Program-made: the position numbers and the translations under genes | The notes under the pieces: model-generated | Databases searched by the model: none | The model's input: only the letters and a program-made list of their open reading frames with translations | Told to the model about the DNA's origin: nothing | From: Lapillicoccus jejuensis | GTDB taxonomy: Bacteria > Actinomycetota > Actinomycetes > Actinomycetales > Dermatophilaceae | Assembly: GCF_006715055.1 (NCBI RefSeq) | Contig: NZ_VFMN01000001.1 | Coordinates: 2,666,001-2,730,000, forward strand | Length of the DNA: 64,000 nt | Direction: 5' to 3' | Shown here: positions 9,443 to 19,097 of the stretch, piece by piece | How positions within the stretch are numbered: the stretch's first letter is position 1 | Layout of the letters: each line of letters starts with the position of its first letter

Positions 9443-11457
9443 TTGTAACTCCGTTGCTTGAGGTGGACGTAGTCGAAGACGAGGTCTTCCTTGTGCAGCG
9501 TGGGGATGCCGTCCTCGCCGCCCCACTCCCACGCGGCGACGTACGCGAACTCCTGGTCGTCGCGCAGCGCCTCGCCGTCCTCGGTCTGCGACTCGGTGCG
9601 GAAGTGGCCTCCGCAGGACTCGCGGCGGTGCAGCGCGTCGATGCACATCAGCTCGCCGAGCTCCAGGAAGTCGGCGACGCGGCCGGCCTTCTCCAGGCTC
9701 TGGTTGAGCGTCGCCCCGCTGCCGAGGACGCGCACGTTGCGCCAGAACTCGTCCTTGAGCGAGCGGATGAGGTCGATGGCCTTGAGCAGGCCCTCCTCGG
9801 AGCGCTCCATCCCGCAGTACTCCCACATGATGTGGCCGAGCTCCTTGTGGAACGAGTCCACCGAGCGCTCGCCGTTGACGGAGAGCAGCTTCTGCACGCG
9901 CTCCTCGACCGCGGTGCGCGCGGCGACGACCTCGTCGTGGGTCTCCTCGACCTTCGGGTACGGCCCGTGGGCGAGGTAGTCGCGGATCGTGTTGGGCAGG
10001 ACGAAGTAGCCGTCGGCGAGACCCTGCATGAGGGCCGAGGCCCCGAGCCGGTTCGCGCCGTGGTCGGAGAAGTTCGCCTCACCGGCCACGAACAGCCCGG
10101 GGATGTTGGACTGCAGGTCGTAGTCGACCCACAGGCCACCCATCGTGTAGTGCACCGCGGGGTAGATCCGCATCGGGACCTCGTACGGCGACTCGCCGGT
10201 GATCCGCTGGTACATGTCGAAGAGGTTGCCGTACTTCTCCGCGACCGCCTCGGTGCTCATCCGGGCCAGGGCGTCGGAGAAGTCGAGGTAGACCCCGCGG
10301 GCGAAGTCGCCGACCTTGGGGCCGACGCCGCGGCCCTCGTCGCAGACGTTCTTCGCCTGCCGCGAGGCGATGTCGCGGGGCACGAGGTTGCCGAAGGAGG
10401 GGTAGATCCGCTCCAGGTAGTAGTCGCGGTCCTCCTCGGGGATGTCGCGCGGGTCCTTCTCGCAGTCCTCGCGGCGCTTCGGCACCCAGATCCGGCCGTC
10501 GTTGCGCAACGACTCGCTCATCAGCGTCAGCTTCGACTGGTGGTCGCCGGAGACGGGGATGCAGGTCGGGTGGATCTGCGTGTAGCAGGGGTTGGAGAAC
10601 ATCGCGCCCTTGCGGTGCGCGCGCCACGTCGCGGTGACGTTGGAGTTCATCGCGTTGGTCGAGAGGAAGAAGACGTTGCCGTAGCCGCCGCTGGCCAGCA
10701 CGACCGCGTCGGCCAGGTGCGTCTCGACCTCACCGGTGACGAGGTCCCGGGCGATGATGCCGCGGGCGCGGCCGTCGACGAGGACGAGCTCGAGCATCTC
10801 GTGCCGGGTGTACATCTGCACCGTGCCGGCGGCGATCTGGCGCTCGAGGGCCTGGTAGGCGCCGATGAGCAGCTGCTGACCCGTCTGGCCGCGGGCGTAG
10901 AAGGTGCGCGAGACCTGGACGCCGCCGAACGAGCGGTTGTCGAGCAGGCCGCCGTACTCGCGGGCGAAGGGGACGCCCTGCGCGACGCACTGGTCGATGA
11001 TGTTCGCGCTGACCTCGGCGAGGCGGTAGACGTTGGACTCCCGCGAGCGGAAGTCGCCGCCCTTCACCGTGTCGTAGAAGAGGCGGTAGACCGAGTCGCC
11101 GTCCTCCTTGTAGTTCTTCGCCGCGTTGATCCCGCCCTGGGCGGCGATCGAGTGCGCCCGGCGCGGGGAGTCCTGGTAGCAGAAGGACTTGACGTGGTAG
11201 CCCGCCTCGCCCAGCGTGGCGCAGGCGGCGCCGCCGGCCAGGCCGGTGCCGACGACGATGACGGTCAGCTTGCGGCGGTTGGCCGGGTTGACCAGCGCCG
11301 CCTCGAACTGCCGGGTGGTCCAGCGGTCCTTGATGTCGACCTTCGGCGCCTTGGTGTCGGCGATCGGCTCGCCCTCGCGGTACAGGCCGTGGACGACGCC
11401 GGCGTTCTGCGTGGGGGCCTCGGGGGCCTGCGGCGCTTCGGTGAGGGTGTCGCTCAT
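9439..11457 (-). CDS. sdhA: Succinate dehydrogenase flavoprotein subunit
   Basis: This 672-residue protein oxidises succinate to fumarate. It has the FAD-binding [18 protein letters not shown] motif near residue 53-70, the flavin-attachment region [14 protein letters not shown], and substrate-binding segments such as HPTCIP and [12 protein letters not shown]. Its length and insertion pattern match the type-B, three-subunit complex of actinobacteria. It lies 24 bp after sdhC and overlaps sdhB by 4 bp. The first ~35 residues, rich in Thr, Pro and Ala, precede the conserved domain. Confidence 0.95.
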   Translation of the reverse strand: MSDTLTEAPQAPEAPTQNAGVVHGLYREGEPIADTKAPKVDIKDRWTTRQFEAALVNPANRRKLTVIVVGTGLAGGAACATLGEAGYHVKSFCYQDSPRRAHSIAAQGGINAAKNYKEDGDSVYRLFYDTVKGGDFRSRESNVYRLAEVSANIIDQCVAQGVPFAREYGGLLDNRSFGGVQVSRTFYARGQTGQQLLIGAYQALERQIAAGTVQMYTRHEMLELVLVDGRARGIIARDLVTGEVETHLADAVVLASGGYGNVFFLSTNAMNSNVTATWRAHRKGAMFSNPCYTQIHPTCIPVSGDHQSKLTLMSESLRNDGRIWVPKRREDCEKDPRDIPEEDRDYYLERIYPSFGNLVPRDIASRQAKNVCDEGRGVGPKVGDFARGVYLDFSDALARMSTEAVAEKYGNLFDMYQRITGESPYEVPMRIYPAVHYTMGGLWVDYDLQSNIPGLFVAGEANFSDHGANRLGASALMQGLADGYFVLPNTIRDYLAHGPYPKVEETHDEVVAARTAVEERVQKLLSVNGERSVDSFHKELGHIMWEYCGMERSEEGLLKAIDLIRSLKDEFWRNVRVLGSGATLNQSLEKAGRVADFLELGELMCIDALHRRESCGGHFRTESQTEDGEALRDDQEFAYVAAWEWGGEDGIPTLHKEDLVFDYVHLKQRSYK

Positions 11458-11481
11458 GCGATCAGCTCCTGCGAGAGAGTG

Positions 11482-12183
11482 TTACTTGATGGCGCCGACG
11501 AGCACGAAGATCGGCGGGAGGATGAAGCCCAGCGACACGACCGTCGCGAGGACGTAGCCGGCGAGGTTGGCGCGGCGGCGGGCGGTGGCCGACCCGGTCC
11601 ACCCGAGGGTCTGGCTCGCCGACCAGACCCCGTGCCGGATGTGCATCGCGAGCGCGACCATGGCCAGCGCGTAGATGACGAAGACCCACCAGACGCCCGG
11701 CTGGAAGGCCGAGACGTAGCGCCGGTACGGCGAGTCGTACTGGCCGTTGACGTTGATGGTCTGGGTCGTGAACTGCAGGATGTGGAAGACGATGAAGAGC
11801 AGCAGCGTCACCCCGCCCCAGCGCATGAACTTCGCCGACAGGGTCGAGGCGACCGCCTTCTTCACCTGGTAGCGCGTCGAGCGGGCGCTCTGCGCGCGGC
11901 TCCACAGATAGAAGGCGGAGTAGACGTGCGCGACGAGCGAGCCGAGCAGCACGACCCGCAGCACCCACAGCACCCCGCTGTACGGCGCGATGGGCTCGGC
12001 GAGGGTGCGCAGGTGGTGCGCGTACTCGTCGTAGGCCGCCTGGCCGCCGAACATCTTGAGGTTGCCGTACATGTGCGCGAGCACGAAGAGGACGAAGACG
12101 ATGCCCGTCGTGGCCATGACCATCTTCATCGCGATGGTGGTCCGTCGGGCCGTGATCGTCGCGGGGAGCGTCGAGGTGGCCAC
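11482..12183 (-). CDS. sdhC: Succinate dehydrogenase cytochrome b subunit
   Basis: The 233-residue protein is the single membrane anchor of a type-B succinate:quinone oxidoreductase. It has about five hydrophobic segments, including residues 17-40 (VMATTGIVFVLFVLAHMYG). Conserved His residues in HMYGN, HVYSAFYLW and FHILQF could ligate the two haems. No sdhD is present, consistent with type B. The GTG start is 8 nt after a TACAGT -10 box, so the operon is probably led by a leaderless or nearly leaderless mRNA. Confidence 0.92.
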   Translation of the reverse strand: MATSTLPATITARRTTIAMKMVMATTGIVFVLFVLAHMYGNLKMFGGQAAYDEYAHHLRTLAEPIAPYSGVLWVLRVVLLGSLVAHVYSAFYLWSRAQSARSTRYQVKKAVASTLSAKFMRWGGVTLLLFIVFHILQFTTQTINVNGQYDSPYRRYVSAFQPGVWWVFVIYALAMVALAMHIRHGVWSASQTLGWTGSATARRRANLAGYVLATVVSLGFILPPIFVLVGAIK

Positions 12184-12294
12184 GAACCAGAACTGTAGTT
12201 CCTGGGCGCGACGGTCTCAGGTCCGGGACGCCCCGTACGCCTGTGCGATTCCTCTCGTTACCTCCAGGTAGGCGTCGGGTGGCCCCGGCGGCGC
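12184..12294 (-). promoter_or_regulatory. Promoter region of sdhCAB
   Basis: On the minus strand TACAGT at 12197-12192 lies 8 nt before the sdhC start and is the likely -10 box. About 65 bp further upstream TACCT-CC-AGGTA (12259-12270) is a short perfect palindrome that could bind a regulator. The gap also holds the end of the preceding transporter gene's transcript, yet I find no strong terminator hairpin in it. Confidence 0.5.
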
Positions 12295-13860
12295 TCAGGT
12301 GAAGAGCTTGACCGCCGTCGAGAGGGTCTGGACGACGCCGTACGCGAGCAGGGCGACGATGAGCGCCCACGACAGCAGCAGGCGGGCGCCGCCCGGGACC
12401 GGGCCGGGGGTGGCCACGTCGTGCGCCGACGCCGCCGCCTCGCGCTGCTCGCCGGTGGCGTGGTGCTTCTCGGCGACCCGGCGCACGAGGAGGTTCGCGA
12501 CGAGCCCGACGGCGAGCACCCCGACCATGGTCAGGAGCGCCGGCCGGTAGGCCGAGGCGCTGAGGGTGCCCGGCTTGCCCTGGGCGTCGAGGAAGCCGTT
12601 GACGACGAGCGGGCCGGCGACGCCGGCGGCCGACCAGGCGGTGAGCAGCCGGCCGTGGATCGCGCCCACCTGGAGGGTGCCGAAGAGGTCGCGCAGGTAC
12701 GCCGGCGCGGTGGCGAACCCGCCGCCGTAGAAGGAGATGATGAGCGCGGCGAGCAGGACGAAGAGCCACGTCGCGCTGGCGCCGACGGTGGCCAGCAGCA
12801 GGTAGAGCACGATGCCGCCGCCGAGGTAGAGCACGTAGACCGGCTTGCGGCCGATGGCGTCGGACGTCGAGGACCACACGAACCGTCCGGCCATGTTGAA
12901 CAGCGAGAGCAGCCCGACGAAGCCGCCGGCCGCGGCGACGGTGACCGCCGAGGTGCTGCCCGAGCGGAAGAAGTCCTGGATCATCGGGCTGGCCTGCTCG
13001 AGGATCCCGATGCCGGCGGTGACGTTGCAGAAGAGCACGACCCACAGCAGCCAGAACTGCGGGGTCCGGACCGCCTGGGCGGCGGTGACCGCCTGCGTGC
13101 CGACCAGCGGCGCCTTGACCGACGAGGGGTCGAAGCCGTCGGGCGTCCAGCCGGTCGCGGGGACGCGGATGTTGGCGACGCCGACCATCATGACGAGGAA
13201 GTAGACGACGCCGAGGGTGACGAAGAGCAGCGTCAGCGCGTGGCCGTCGGCGGTCGAGCTGGAGACCGAGGGCTTGTACGACGCGTCGTAGGCCTGGAGC
13301 AGCTGCCGCGAGAGCGGGCTGGCCAGCAGCGCCCCGCCGCCGAAGCCCATGATGGCCAGGCCCGTCGCGAGCCCCGGCCGGTCCGGGAACCACTTGATCA
13401 GAGTCGAGACCGGGGAGATGTAGCCGATCCCGAGCCCGATCCCGCCGATGACGCCGTAGCCGAGGTAGAGCAGCCACAGCTGGGTCGTCGCGATGCCGAG
13501 GGCGGCGACGAGGAAGCCGACCGCCCACGCGCAGGCGGCGGTGAACATCGCCCGGCGCGGGCCGACCTTCTCCACCCACGTGCCGAAGACGGCCGCGGAC
13601 AGGCCCAGCATGACGATGGCGATGGAGAAGACGACGCCGATCTCGGTCTGCCCGGTGGAGAAGTGGGCGACCATCGAGGTCTTGTAGACGCTCGTCGCGT
13701 ACACCTGCCCGATGCACAGGTGCACCGCGAGGGCGGCCGGCGGCACCAGCCACCGGTTGAACCCGGCGGGGGCCACGGTGTGCCGGCGGTCGAGCCGGCC
13801 GAGCAACCCGGTCGGTGGGGCGGCCGGGGGAGCGGTGGGCGTGGTGGTCTGGCGGCTCAT
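12295..13860 (-). CDS. OFA-family major facilitator transporter
   Basis: The 521-residue protein has the 12-helix layout of the major facilitator superfamily. It belongs to the oxalate/formate antiporter (OFA) type, with VGQVYATSVYK-like N-terminal sequence (here CIGQVYATSVYKTSM) and KWFPDRPGLATGLAIMGFGGGA between helices 4 and 5. OFA members exchange or import small carboxylates; the substrate here is not known. The ATG at 13860 is chosen because homology begins soon after and GGAG lies 5 nt upstream. It sits upstream of sdhCAB on the same strand, so a link to C4/C3 acid metabolism is possible. Confidence 0.82.
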   Translation of the reverse strand: MSRQTTTPTAPPAAPPTGLLGRLDRRHTVAPAGFNRWLVPPAALAVHLCIGQVYATSVYKTSMVAHFSTGQTEIGVVFSIAIVMLGLSAAVFGTWVEKVGPRRAMFTAACAWAVGFLVAALGIATTQLWLLYLGYGVIGGIGLGIGYISPVSTLIKWFPDRPGLATGLAIMGFGGGALLASPLSRQLLQAYDASYKPSVSSSTADGHALTLLFVTLGVVYFLVMMVGVANIRVPATGWTPDGFDPSSVKAPLVGTQAVTAAQAVRTPQFWLLWVVLFCNVTAGIGILEQASPMIQDFFRSGSTSAVTVAAAGGFVGLLSLFNMAGRFVWSSTSDAIGRKPVYVLYLGGGIVLYLLLATVGASATWLFVLLAALIISFYGGGFATAPAYLRDLFGTLQVGAIHGRLLTAWSAAGVAGPLVVNGFLDAQGKPGTLSASAYRPALLTMVGVLAVGLVANLLVRRVAEKHHATGEQREAAASAHDVATPGPVPGGARLLLSWALIVALLAYGVVQTLSTAVKLFT

Positions 13861-13993
13861 GGTGTCTCCGTCCTCGCGGGCGGCCGTCCCCTCGTGGGCC
13901 TGACGGTGCGCCGTACGGCGTCGTCGCCGGTCCCCGCACGCTAACGGCGGACGGATGCGGTCGCACCCGAGCCGGGCGGCTACCGTCGCGGGT

Positions 13994-15118
13994 ATGACGA
14001 CGACGGGGGGCGCCGTGGCGCCGGACGAGCACGCGCAGCAGGTCGAGCAGGTCGAGGGCTTCTGGGGGGTCATCCCCGCGGGTGGGGCGGGGACCCGGCT
14101 GTGGCCGGTGTCGCGGCGCACGTCGCCGAAGTTCCTGCGCGACCTCACCGGCAGCGGGCGCTCGCTGCTGCAGGCGACGCGCGACCGGCTCGCGCCGCTG
14201 GCCGGCGACCGGGTGCTCGTCGTCACCGGGGCCGCGCACGTCGACGCCGTCGTCGAGCAGCTGCCCGACGGCGTCGAGGTCGTCGCCGAGCCCACCCCGC
14301 GCGACTCGATGCCCGCCATCGCGCTCGCGGCGGCGATCATCGAGCGGCGCGACGCGGACGCCGTCATCGGCTCGTTCGCGGCCGACCACGTCATCGGCGA
14401 CCTGCCCGCCTTCCACGCCGTCGTGCGCGAGGCCGTCGCGGTCGCCCGGACCGGCCGGGTCGTCACCATCGGGCTCACGCCCACCCACCCGGCGACGGGC
14501 TTCGGCTACATCCGCGAGGGCGAGGCGCTCGGCGTCGACGGCGCCCCGAGCGCGCGGGCGGTCGTCGAGTTCGTCGAGAAGCCCGACGCGGCGACGGCGC
14601 AGCGCTACCTCGCGGAGGGCGGATTCCGCTGGAACGCGGGCATGTTCGTCGTCCAGGCGTCGGTGCTGCTCGACGTCCTCGCGGCCGAGCACCCCGAGCT
14701 CGCCGCCGGCGTGCGCGCCGTCGCGGCCGAGCCGGAGCGGTTGGACGAGGTGTGGCCGGGACTGACCAAGATCGCCATCGACCACGCCGTCGCCGAGCCG
14801 GCCGCGGCTCGCGGGCTCGTCGCCGTCGTGCCGGCCGGGTTCTCCTGGGACGACGTGGGCGACTTCGCGTCGCTCGGTGACCTGCTGCCCGAGGCCCGCG
14901 AGGGTCTGCGGGTCGTCGGTGAGGCCGACGACGTGGTGACCGTCGACGGCGGTGGCATCGTCGTCACCGGCGGTCGGGTCGTCGCCGTCGTCGGGCTCGA
15001 CGACGTCGTCGTCGTCGACACCCCCGACGCGGTGCTCGTCATGGCCCGCGACCGGGCCCAGGACGTCAAGAAGGTCGTCGAGCGGCTGACCGCGGCGGGG
15101 CGCACCGAGCTGACCTGA
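13994..15118 (+). CDS. manC: Mannose-1-phosphate guanylyltransferase
   Basis: The enzyme makes GDP-mannose from GTP and mannose 1-phosphate, a precursor for glycolipids and polysaccharides. The 374-residue protein starts its catalytic domain with VIPAGGAGTRLWPVSRRTSPKF near 27-48, the nucleotidyltransferase signature. It also has FVEKPD near 195-200 and WNAGMFV near 215-221. It is the short, single-domain form without the isomerase half. A TACCGT box 7 nt before the ATG predicts a leaderless transcript. Symbol is by family; orthology to a specific manC or manB was not tested. Confidence 0.88.
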   Translation: MTTTGGAVAPDEHAQQVEQVEGFWGVIPAGGAGTRLWPVSRRTSPKFLRDLTGSGRSLLQATRDRLAPLAGDRVLVVTGAAHVDAVVEQLPDGVEVVAEPTPRDSMPAIALAAAIIERRDADAVIGSFAADHVIGDLPAFHAVVREAVAVARTGRVVTIGLTPTHPATGFGYIREGEALGVDGAPSARAVVEFVEKPDAATAQRYLAEGGFRWNAGMFVVQASVLLDVLAAEHPELAAGVRAVAAEPERLDEVWPGLTKIAIDHAVAEPAAARGLVAVVPAGFSWDDVGDFASLGDLLPEAREGLRVVGEADDVVTVDGGGIVVTGGRVVAVVGLDDVVVVDTPDAVLVMARDRAQDVKKVVERLTAAGRTELT

Positions 15119-15130
15119 GCGCGGGGCGCG

Positions 15131-16723
15131 TCACCCGGTGACGAGGTCGCGCCTGCGGAACGACGCGAGCGCCGCCGCGAGCAGGGCCACAACGACGGCG
15201 GCCAGCGCCAGCAGCGGCCGCCCGTCGACGTCGGCGCCCGGGGCGACGGTGCCGTGGACGAAGGGCGAGAGGTCGACCAGCGCCTGCGGGAGGGCGAACA
15301 GCGGGCCGAGCTCGCCGAGGACGAGGAACGCGGCGAGCAGGCCCCAGGCGGCCACGACGACGGTCGGCAGGGCGCCGTACACCGCGAGGGCCAGGCCGAC
15401 GCAGACCCAGACGGCCGGCACGGGGGAGAGCGCGGCGGGCAGCAGGTGCGCGAGCGCCGCCGCGACACCGCCGTACTGGCCGCCGGCGGTGGCGCCGAGC
15501 GCGGCGCCGACGACGAGCATGAGCAGGGCGCTGCCACCGAGCGCGACGAGGGCGTGCGCGCCCAGCTGCGCGCGCCGGGTCGCGGCCGTGGCGAGCACCT
15601 GCTCGGTGTGCAGGTCGCCCTCCTCGCTGCGCAGGCGCAGCGCCGCGGCGATCCCGTACGCCGCCGCGCCGACGGCCAGGAAGTGCAGCTCGGTCGAGAC
15701 GAAGAGGTCGACGAGGGTCGAGGTGGACCCGCCGAGCCTGGCCAGCATCTGCGTGATCGAGTCGTCGGTGACGAAGGAGCCGACGCTGCCCGCGACCGCC
15801 CCGAGGACGAGCCCGAGGACCGCGTACCCGACGAGCCAGCCGAGCAGCAGCCCGCGCTGGAGCCGCCAGGCGAGGGCGAGCGGGCTGCCCAGCGACGCGG
15901 CCCCGCGCGCCGGTCCCGGGCGGGTGGCGACCAGCCCGGCGCCGAGGTCGCGGCGCTCGAGCAGCGCGACGGCGACGAGGACGACGAGGCAGGCCGGCCC
16001 GAGCAGGGCGACGACGAAGCGGTCGGCGCCGTACACCTCCATCCGCTCGGTCCAGCCCAGCGGGGAGAGCCAGGTCAGCCAGGACGCGGACGAGGTGTCG
16101 CCGACGGCGCGGAGCAGGTACGCCGCCCCCAGGGCGCCGTACGCGAGCCCGGCGCAGCCGCGGGCGGTGGCGGCGACCTGCGCGGCGACGGCGGTGACGC
16201 CGACGACGGCGAGCCCCGCCGCGGCCCAGGCGGCGCCGAAGGCGAGCGACCCGCGCAGCCCCAGCCCGGCGGCGGCCATCGACAGGCCGGCGAGGAGGGA
16301 GACGACGACGACCGCGGCGGAGGCGAGGACGACGGCGGCGGCCAGCGGGGCACGGCGGCCGACGACCGTCGCGCCGAGCAGCTCGGTGCGGCCGGACTCC
16401 TCCTCGAGGCGGGTGTGCCGGCGGACGAGCACCACGGCGAGCACAGCGAGCAGGACGGCGCCGAGCATGAGCGTCTTGAGGGCGCCGACCGAGTCGGGGT
16501 TCGCGGGGTCGGCGAGGGGACCGTACATGCCGACGACGGCCGGGCTGGCGTTGGCCGCCCGCGCTGCGGCGACCGCCCCGGCGGGGTCGGTGTAGAGCGA
16601 GCGGGTCGCGGACGCCGAGCCGCCCGCGAAGGCGACGAGGAGCAGCCCGGTCACGGGGAGCAGGACGCGGTCGCGGCGCAGCGCGAGCCGCAGCAGGGGG
16701 CCGGTGCCGGCGAGGCCGTTCAC
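15131..16723 (-). CDS. ABC-2 type exporter permease (polyketide-antibiotic exporter-like)
   Basis: The 530-residue membrane protein has about 12 hydrophobic segments in two similar halves, starting with [22 protein letters not shown] near 10-31. Segments such as [27 protein letters not shown] and [24 protein letters not shown] repeat the same intracellular-loop pattern. This is typical of the large fused permeases found beside tylosin/daunorubicin-type ABC ATPases. Its GTG start overlaps the ATPase stop by 4 bp, so the two subunits are coupled. Substrate is unknown. Confidence 0.82.
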   Translation of the reverse strand: MNGLAGTGPLLRLALRRDRVLLPVTGLLLVAFAGGSASATRSLYTDPAGAVAAARAANASPAVVGMYGPLADPANPDSVGALKTLMLGAVLLAVLAVVLVRRHTRLEEESGRTELLGATVVGRRAPLAAAVVLASAAVVVVSLLAGLSMAAAGLGLRGSLAFGAAWAAAGLAVVGVTAVAAQVAATARGCAGLAYGALGAAYLLRAVGDTSSASWLTWLSPLGWTERMEVYGADRFVVALLGPACLVVLVAVALLERRDLGAGLVATRPGPARGAASLGSPLALAWRLQRGLLLGWLVGYAVLGLVLGAVAGSVGSFVTDDSITQMLARLGGSTSTLVDLFVSTELHFLAVGAAAYGIAAALRLRSEEGDLHTEQVLATAATRRAQLGAHALVALGGSALLMLVVGAALGATAGGQYGGVAAALAHLLPAALSPVPAVWVCVGLALAVYGALPTVVVAAWGLLAAFLVLGELGPLFALPQALVDLSPFVHGTVAPGADVDGRPLLALAAVVVALLAAALASFRRRDLVTG

Positions 16724-17637
16724 GCGGTCACCTGCGTGCCGACCGGGTCGCGGTAGCGGTCGGCGAAGAGCTCCTCGAGCGACGGCGGGTGCGAGGTGAG
16801 GGTGCGGATCCCGTTCTGCCCCAACGCCTCCAGCAGCGCCCCGAGGTGAGCGGTGTCGACGGCGCACCGCACCCGGTCGCCGTCGACGACGACGTCGGCG
16901 ACCCCGGGCTGCGCCGCGAGCGCGGCCGCGTCGACCGGCCGCTCGAGGGTGGCGTCGACGCTGGTGCGGCGCAGGTGGCGCAGGTCGGCGAGGCTGCCGG
17001 TCTCGACCGTGCGGCCGTCGCGGATGATCGTCACCCGCTCGCACAGCGCCTCGACCTCGCTGAGGATGTGGCTGGAGAGCAGGACGGTGCGCCCGCGGGC
17101 CGTCTCCTCGCGCACGCAGTCGCGGAAGACGTTCTCCATCAACGGGTCCAGGCCGGAGGTCGGCTCGTCGAGGACGAGCAGCTCGACGTCGGAGGCGAAG
17201 GCGGCGACGAGCGCGACCTTCTGCCGGTTGCCCTTGGAGTAGGCCCGGCCGCGCTTGGTCGGGTCGAGGGCGAAGCGCTCGAGCAGCGCGTCGCGGCGGC
17301 GGGGGTCGATGCCGCCGCGCAGCCGGCCGAGCAGGTCGACGACCTCGCCGCCGGTGAGGTTGGGCCACAGGGTGACGTCGCCGGGGACGTAGGCCAGCCG
17401 GCGGTGCAGCGCCTCCACGTCGGCCCACGGGTCGCCTCCGAGGAGTCGCGCCGTGCCGCCGTCGGCGCGCAGCAGCCCGAGCAGGATCCGGATGGTCGTC
17501 GACTTGCCGGCGCCGTTGGGGCCGAGGAAGCCGTGCACCTCGCCGGTGGCGACGGTGAGGTCGAGCCCGTCGAGCGCGACGGACCGGCCGAAGGACTTGC
17601 GCAGGCCGGCGACCTCGACGGCCGGGGTGGTGGTCAT
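16720..17637 (-). CDS. ABC exporter ATP-binding protein
   Basis: The 305-residue ATPase has a Walker [10 protein letters not shown] near 40-48, the signature region [16 protein letters not shown] (SKGN in place of the canonical SGGQ), a Walker [13 protein letters not shown], and a switch His in SSHILSE. The C-terminal ~80 residues are the extension seen in drug-exporter ATPases. It pairs with the permease downstream. A TAGCGT box 6 nt before the ATG makes the transcript leaderless, and the operator shared with the divergent regulator lies just behind it. Confidence 0.88.
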   Translation of the reverse strand: MTTTPAVEVAGLRKSFGRSVALDGLDLTVATGEVHGFLGPNGAGKSTTIRILLGLLRADGGTARLLGGDPWADVEALHRRLAYVPGDVTLWPNLTGGEVVDLLGRLRGGIDPRRRDALLERFALDPTKRGRAYSKGNRQKVALVAAFASDVELLVLDEPTSGLDPLMENVFRDCVREETARGRTVLLSSHILSEVEALCERVTIIRDGRTVETGSLADLRHLRRTSVDATLERPVDAAALAAQPGVADVVVDGDRVRCAVDTAHLGALLEALGQNGIRTLTSHPPSLEELFADRYRDPVGTQVTA

Positions 17638-17643
17638 GACCTC

Positions 17644-17682
17644 ACGCTAGCAAGTTTCAGAACTTTCCGAACGTTGTAGGGT
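17644..17682. promoter_or_regulatory. Back-to-back leaderless promoters with a shared tandem operator
   Basis: The 51-bp gap between the exporter ATPase and the MarR-type gene holds a minus-strand -10 (TAGCGT, 17649-17644) and a plus-strand -10 (TAGGGT, 17677-17682), each exactly 6 nt from its start codon. Centred between them are two adjacent 9-mers, TTTCAGAAC (17655-17663) and TTTCCGAAC (17664-17672). Each contains a TTC-N-GAA mini-palindrome. The repeats cover the -35 zones of both promoters, so a protein bound there would silence both genes. Confidence 0.75.
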
Positions 17683-17688
17683 GACGAC

Positions 17689-18195
17689 GTGACGAACCCG
17701 ACGACGAGGCGACGCCGTACCCGCCGGGCGCAGCCCGAGGTCGTCGGCGACCTCGCCGAGCGGCTGGCCGCGACGTTCGCGGCAGCGGGTTTCCCCCGGC
17801 TGCCGGCGCGGGTCTTCGCGACCCTGCTCGCCCACGAGGAGGGGCGGATGACCGCGGCCGAGCTGGCCGAGGCGCTCACCGTCAGCGCCGGCTCGGTCTC
17901 CGGGGCCGTGGGCTACCTCGAGACGGTGCGGATGATCCACCGCGAGCGCGAGCCCGGCAGCCGCCGGGACGTCTACGTCGTGCGCGACGACGCCTGGCAC
18001 GACACGATGCTCGGCGCCGGCCGGATCTACGAGCCGTTCATCCGGGTCATCGCCGAGGGGGTCGACGTCGTCGGCCGCGGCACCCGTGCGGGCGAGCGCC
18101 TCGCCCTGTCCGTCGACTTCCTCGAGTTCCTCGTCGACGAGATGACCGGCATCGCCGAGCGCTGGGAGGCGCGCCGGGCCGCCGGGTCCGCCTGA
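17689..18195 (+). CDS. MarR/GbsR-type transcriptional regulator
   Basis: The 168-residue protein has a winged helix-turn-helix domain over about 35-105, with MTAAELAEALTVSAGSVSGAVGYLETVRMIHRERE as the helix-turn-helix and wing. Its C-terminal helices resemble GbsR-like members of the MarR superfamily. Such regulators often repress a divergent exporter and are released by the exported compound. Here the exporter genes are divergent and share one operator, so autoregulation is likely. GTG is the start, 6 nt from TAGGGT. The N-terminus has an Arg-rich arm (7-12). Confidence 0.85.
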   Translation: MTNPTTRRRRTRRAQPEVVGDLAERLAATFAAAGFPRLPARVFATLLAHEEGRMTAAELAEALTVSAGSVSGAVGYLETVRMIHREREPGSRRDVYVVRDDAWHDTMLGAGRIYEPFIRVIAEGVDVVGRGTRAGERLALSVDFLEFLVDEMTGIAERWEARRAAGSA

Positions 18196-18227
18196 CGCCG
18201 CCGTACGGAGACGCCCTCGAGGGAGGG

Positions 18228-19097
18228 TCAGGGGCGGGCGCCGGGGGCGGTGGCGGCGCGGCTGCCGGTGGCGACGCCGGCCTCGAGGCACTCGCGGGGG
18301 GTGCGGCCGGCGACCCAGGCGGCGAGCAGGCCGGCGTCGAAGGCGTCGCCGCAGCCGGTGGAGTCGGTGCAGGTGACGGCGGGGGCCGCCACGTGCTCCG
18401 GTACGACGCCCCGCGCGAGCCACCGCGCCCCGCCGGCGCCGTACGTCGCGGCGACCGCGCCGACGTGGTCGAGCACCGCCTCGCCGAGCGCGTCGAGCTC
18501 GATCTCGTTGGGCAGCAGCAGGTCCACGCCCGACACCCATCCCAGGAAGGTGTCGACGCCTACCGCGCGCACCTGCTCGGCCGACTGCGGGTCGACCGAC
18601 GTCGTCCAGCCGCGCGACCGCGCCTCGGCGAGCGCGGCGAGCCCGGCGGCGCGCGAGCCAGGGGAGAGCAGGACGTAGCCGCTGACGTGCAGGTGGCCCT
18701 CGCCGGCGGGCAGCCGCACGTCCTCGGGCGACAACGCGGCGACCGCGCCGCGGTCGGAGAGCATGGTGCGCCCACCGCCCGCGTCGACGAGGACGACGAC
18801 GGTGCACGTCGGCCGGACGGGGTCGACGGCGAGGCGGCAGCCGACCCCGGCGTCCTCGAGCGCCTTGCGCGCCGCGTCGCCGGCGACGTCGTCGCCGACC
18901 CGCGACAGCAGGGTGACGTCCGCCCCCGCTGCCGCCAGCCAGACCGCGGTGTTCGCGCCCGCGCCGCCGGGGGTCAGCCGCACGTCGGCGGTCGACTCGC
19001 CCCCGTCGGGCACCGGCCCGTGCGGGACGGTGAGGACGTCGACGCCGACGTCCCCGACGACGACCACCGGCCGCGGCCGGCCCGGCCCGGCGCTCAC
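18228..19097 (-). CDS. PfkB-family kinase, probable pseudouridine kinase
   Basis: The 289-residue protein shows the PfkB pattern: an N-terminal GGAGANTAVWLAAAGADVTLLSRVGDD near 40-66 and the C-terminal catalytic motif DSTGCGDAF, where the usual GAGD reads GCGD. It phosphorylates a sugar or nucleoside. Because its GTG overlaps the psuG stop by 4 bp, the substrate is most likely pseudouridine, giving pseudouridine 5'-phosphate for PsuG. That assignment rests on context. Ribose or other nucleosides remain possible. Confidence 0.82.
   Translation of the reverse strand: MSAGPGRPRPVVVVGDVGVDVLTVPHGPVPDGGESTADVRLTPGGAGANTAVWLAAAGADVTLLSRVGDDVAGDAARKALEDAGVGCRLAVDPVRPTCTVVVLVDAGGGRTMLSDRGAVAALSPEDVRLPAGEGHLHVSGYVLLSPGSRAAGLAALAEARSRGWTTSVDPQSAEQVRAVGVDTFLGWVSGVDLLLPNEIELDALGEAVLDHVGAVAATYGAGGARWLARGVVPEHVAAPAVTCTDSTGCGDAFDAGLLAAWVAGRTPRECLEAGVATGSRAATAPGARP

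Noticed and set aside
9454-12198. A 914-residue open frame on the plus strand
   Set aside because: It is antisense to sdhC, sdhA and sdhB. Long opposite-strand frames are expected at this GC content, and its Val/Arg/Asp-rich composition resembles no protein family.
11462-14785. A 1107-residue minus-strand frame
   Set aside because: It crosses sdhC, the OFA transporter and manC in the wrong frames and is Arg/Pro-rich; the true genes explain the region.
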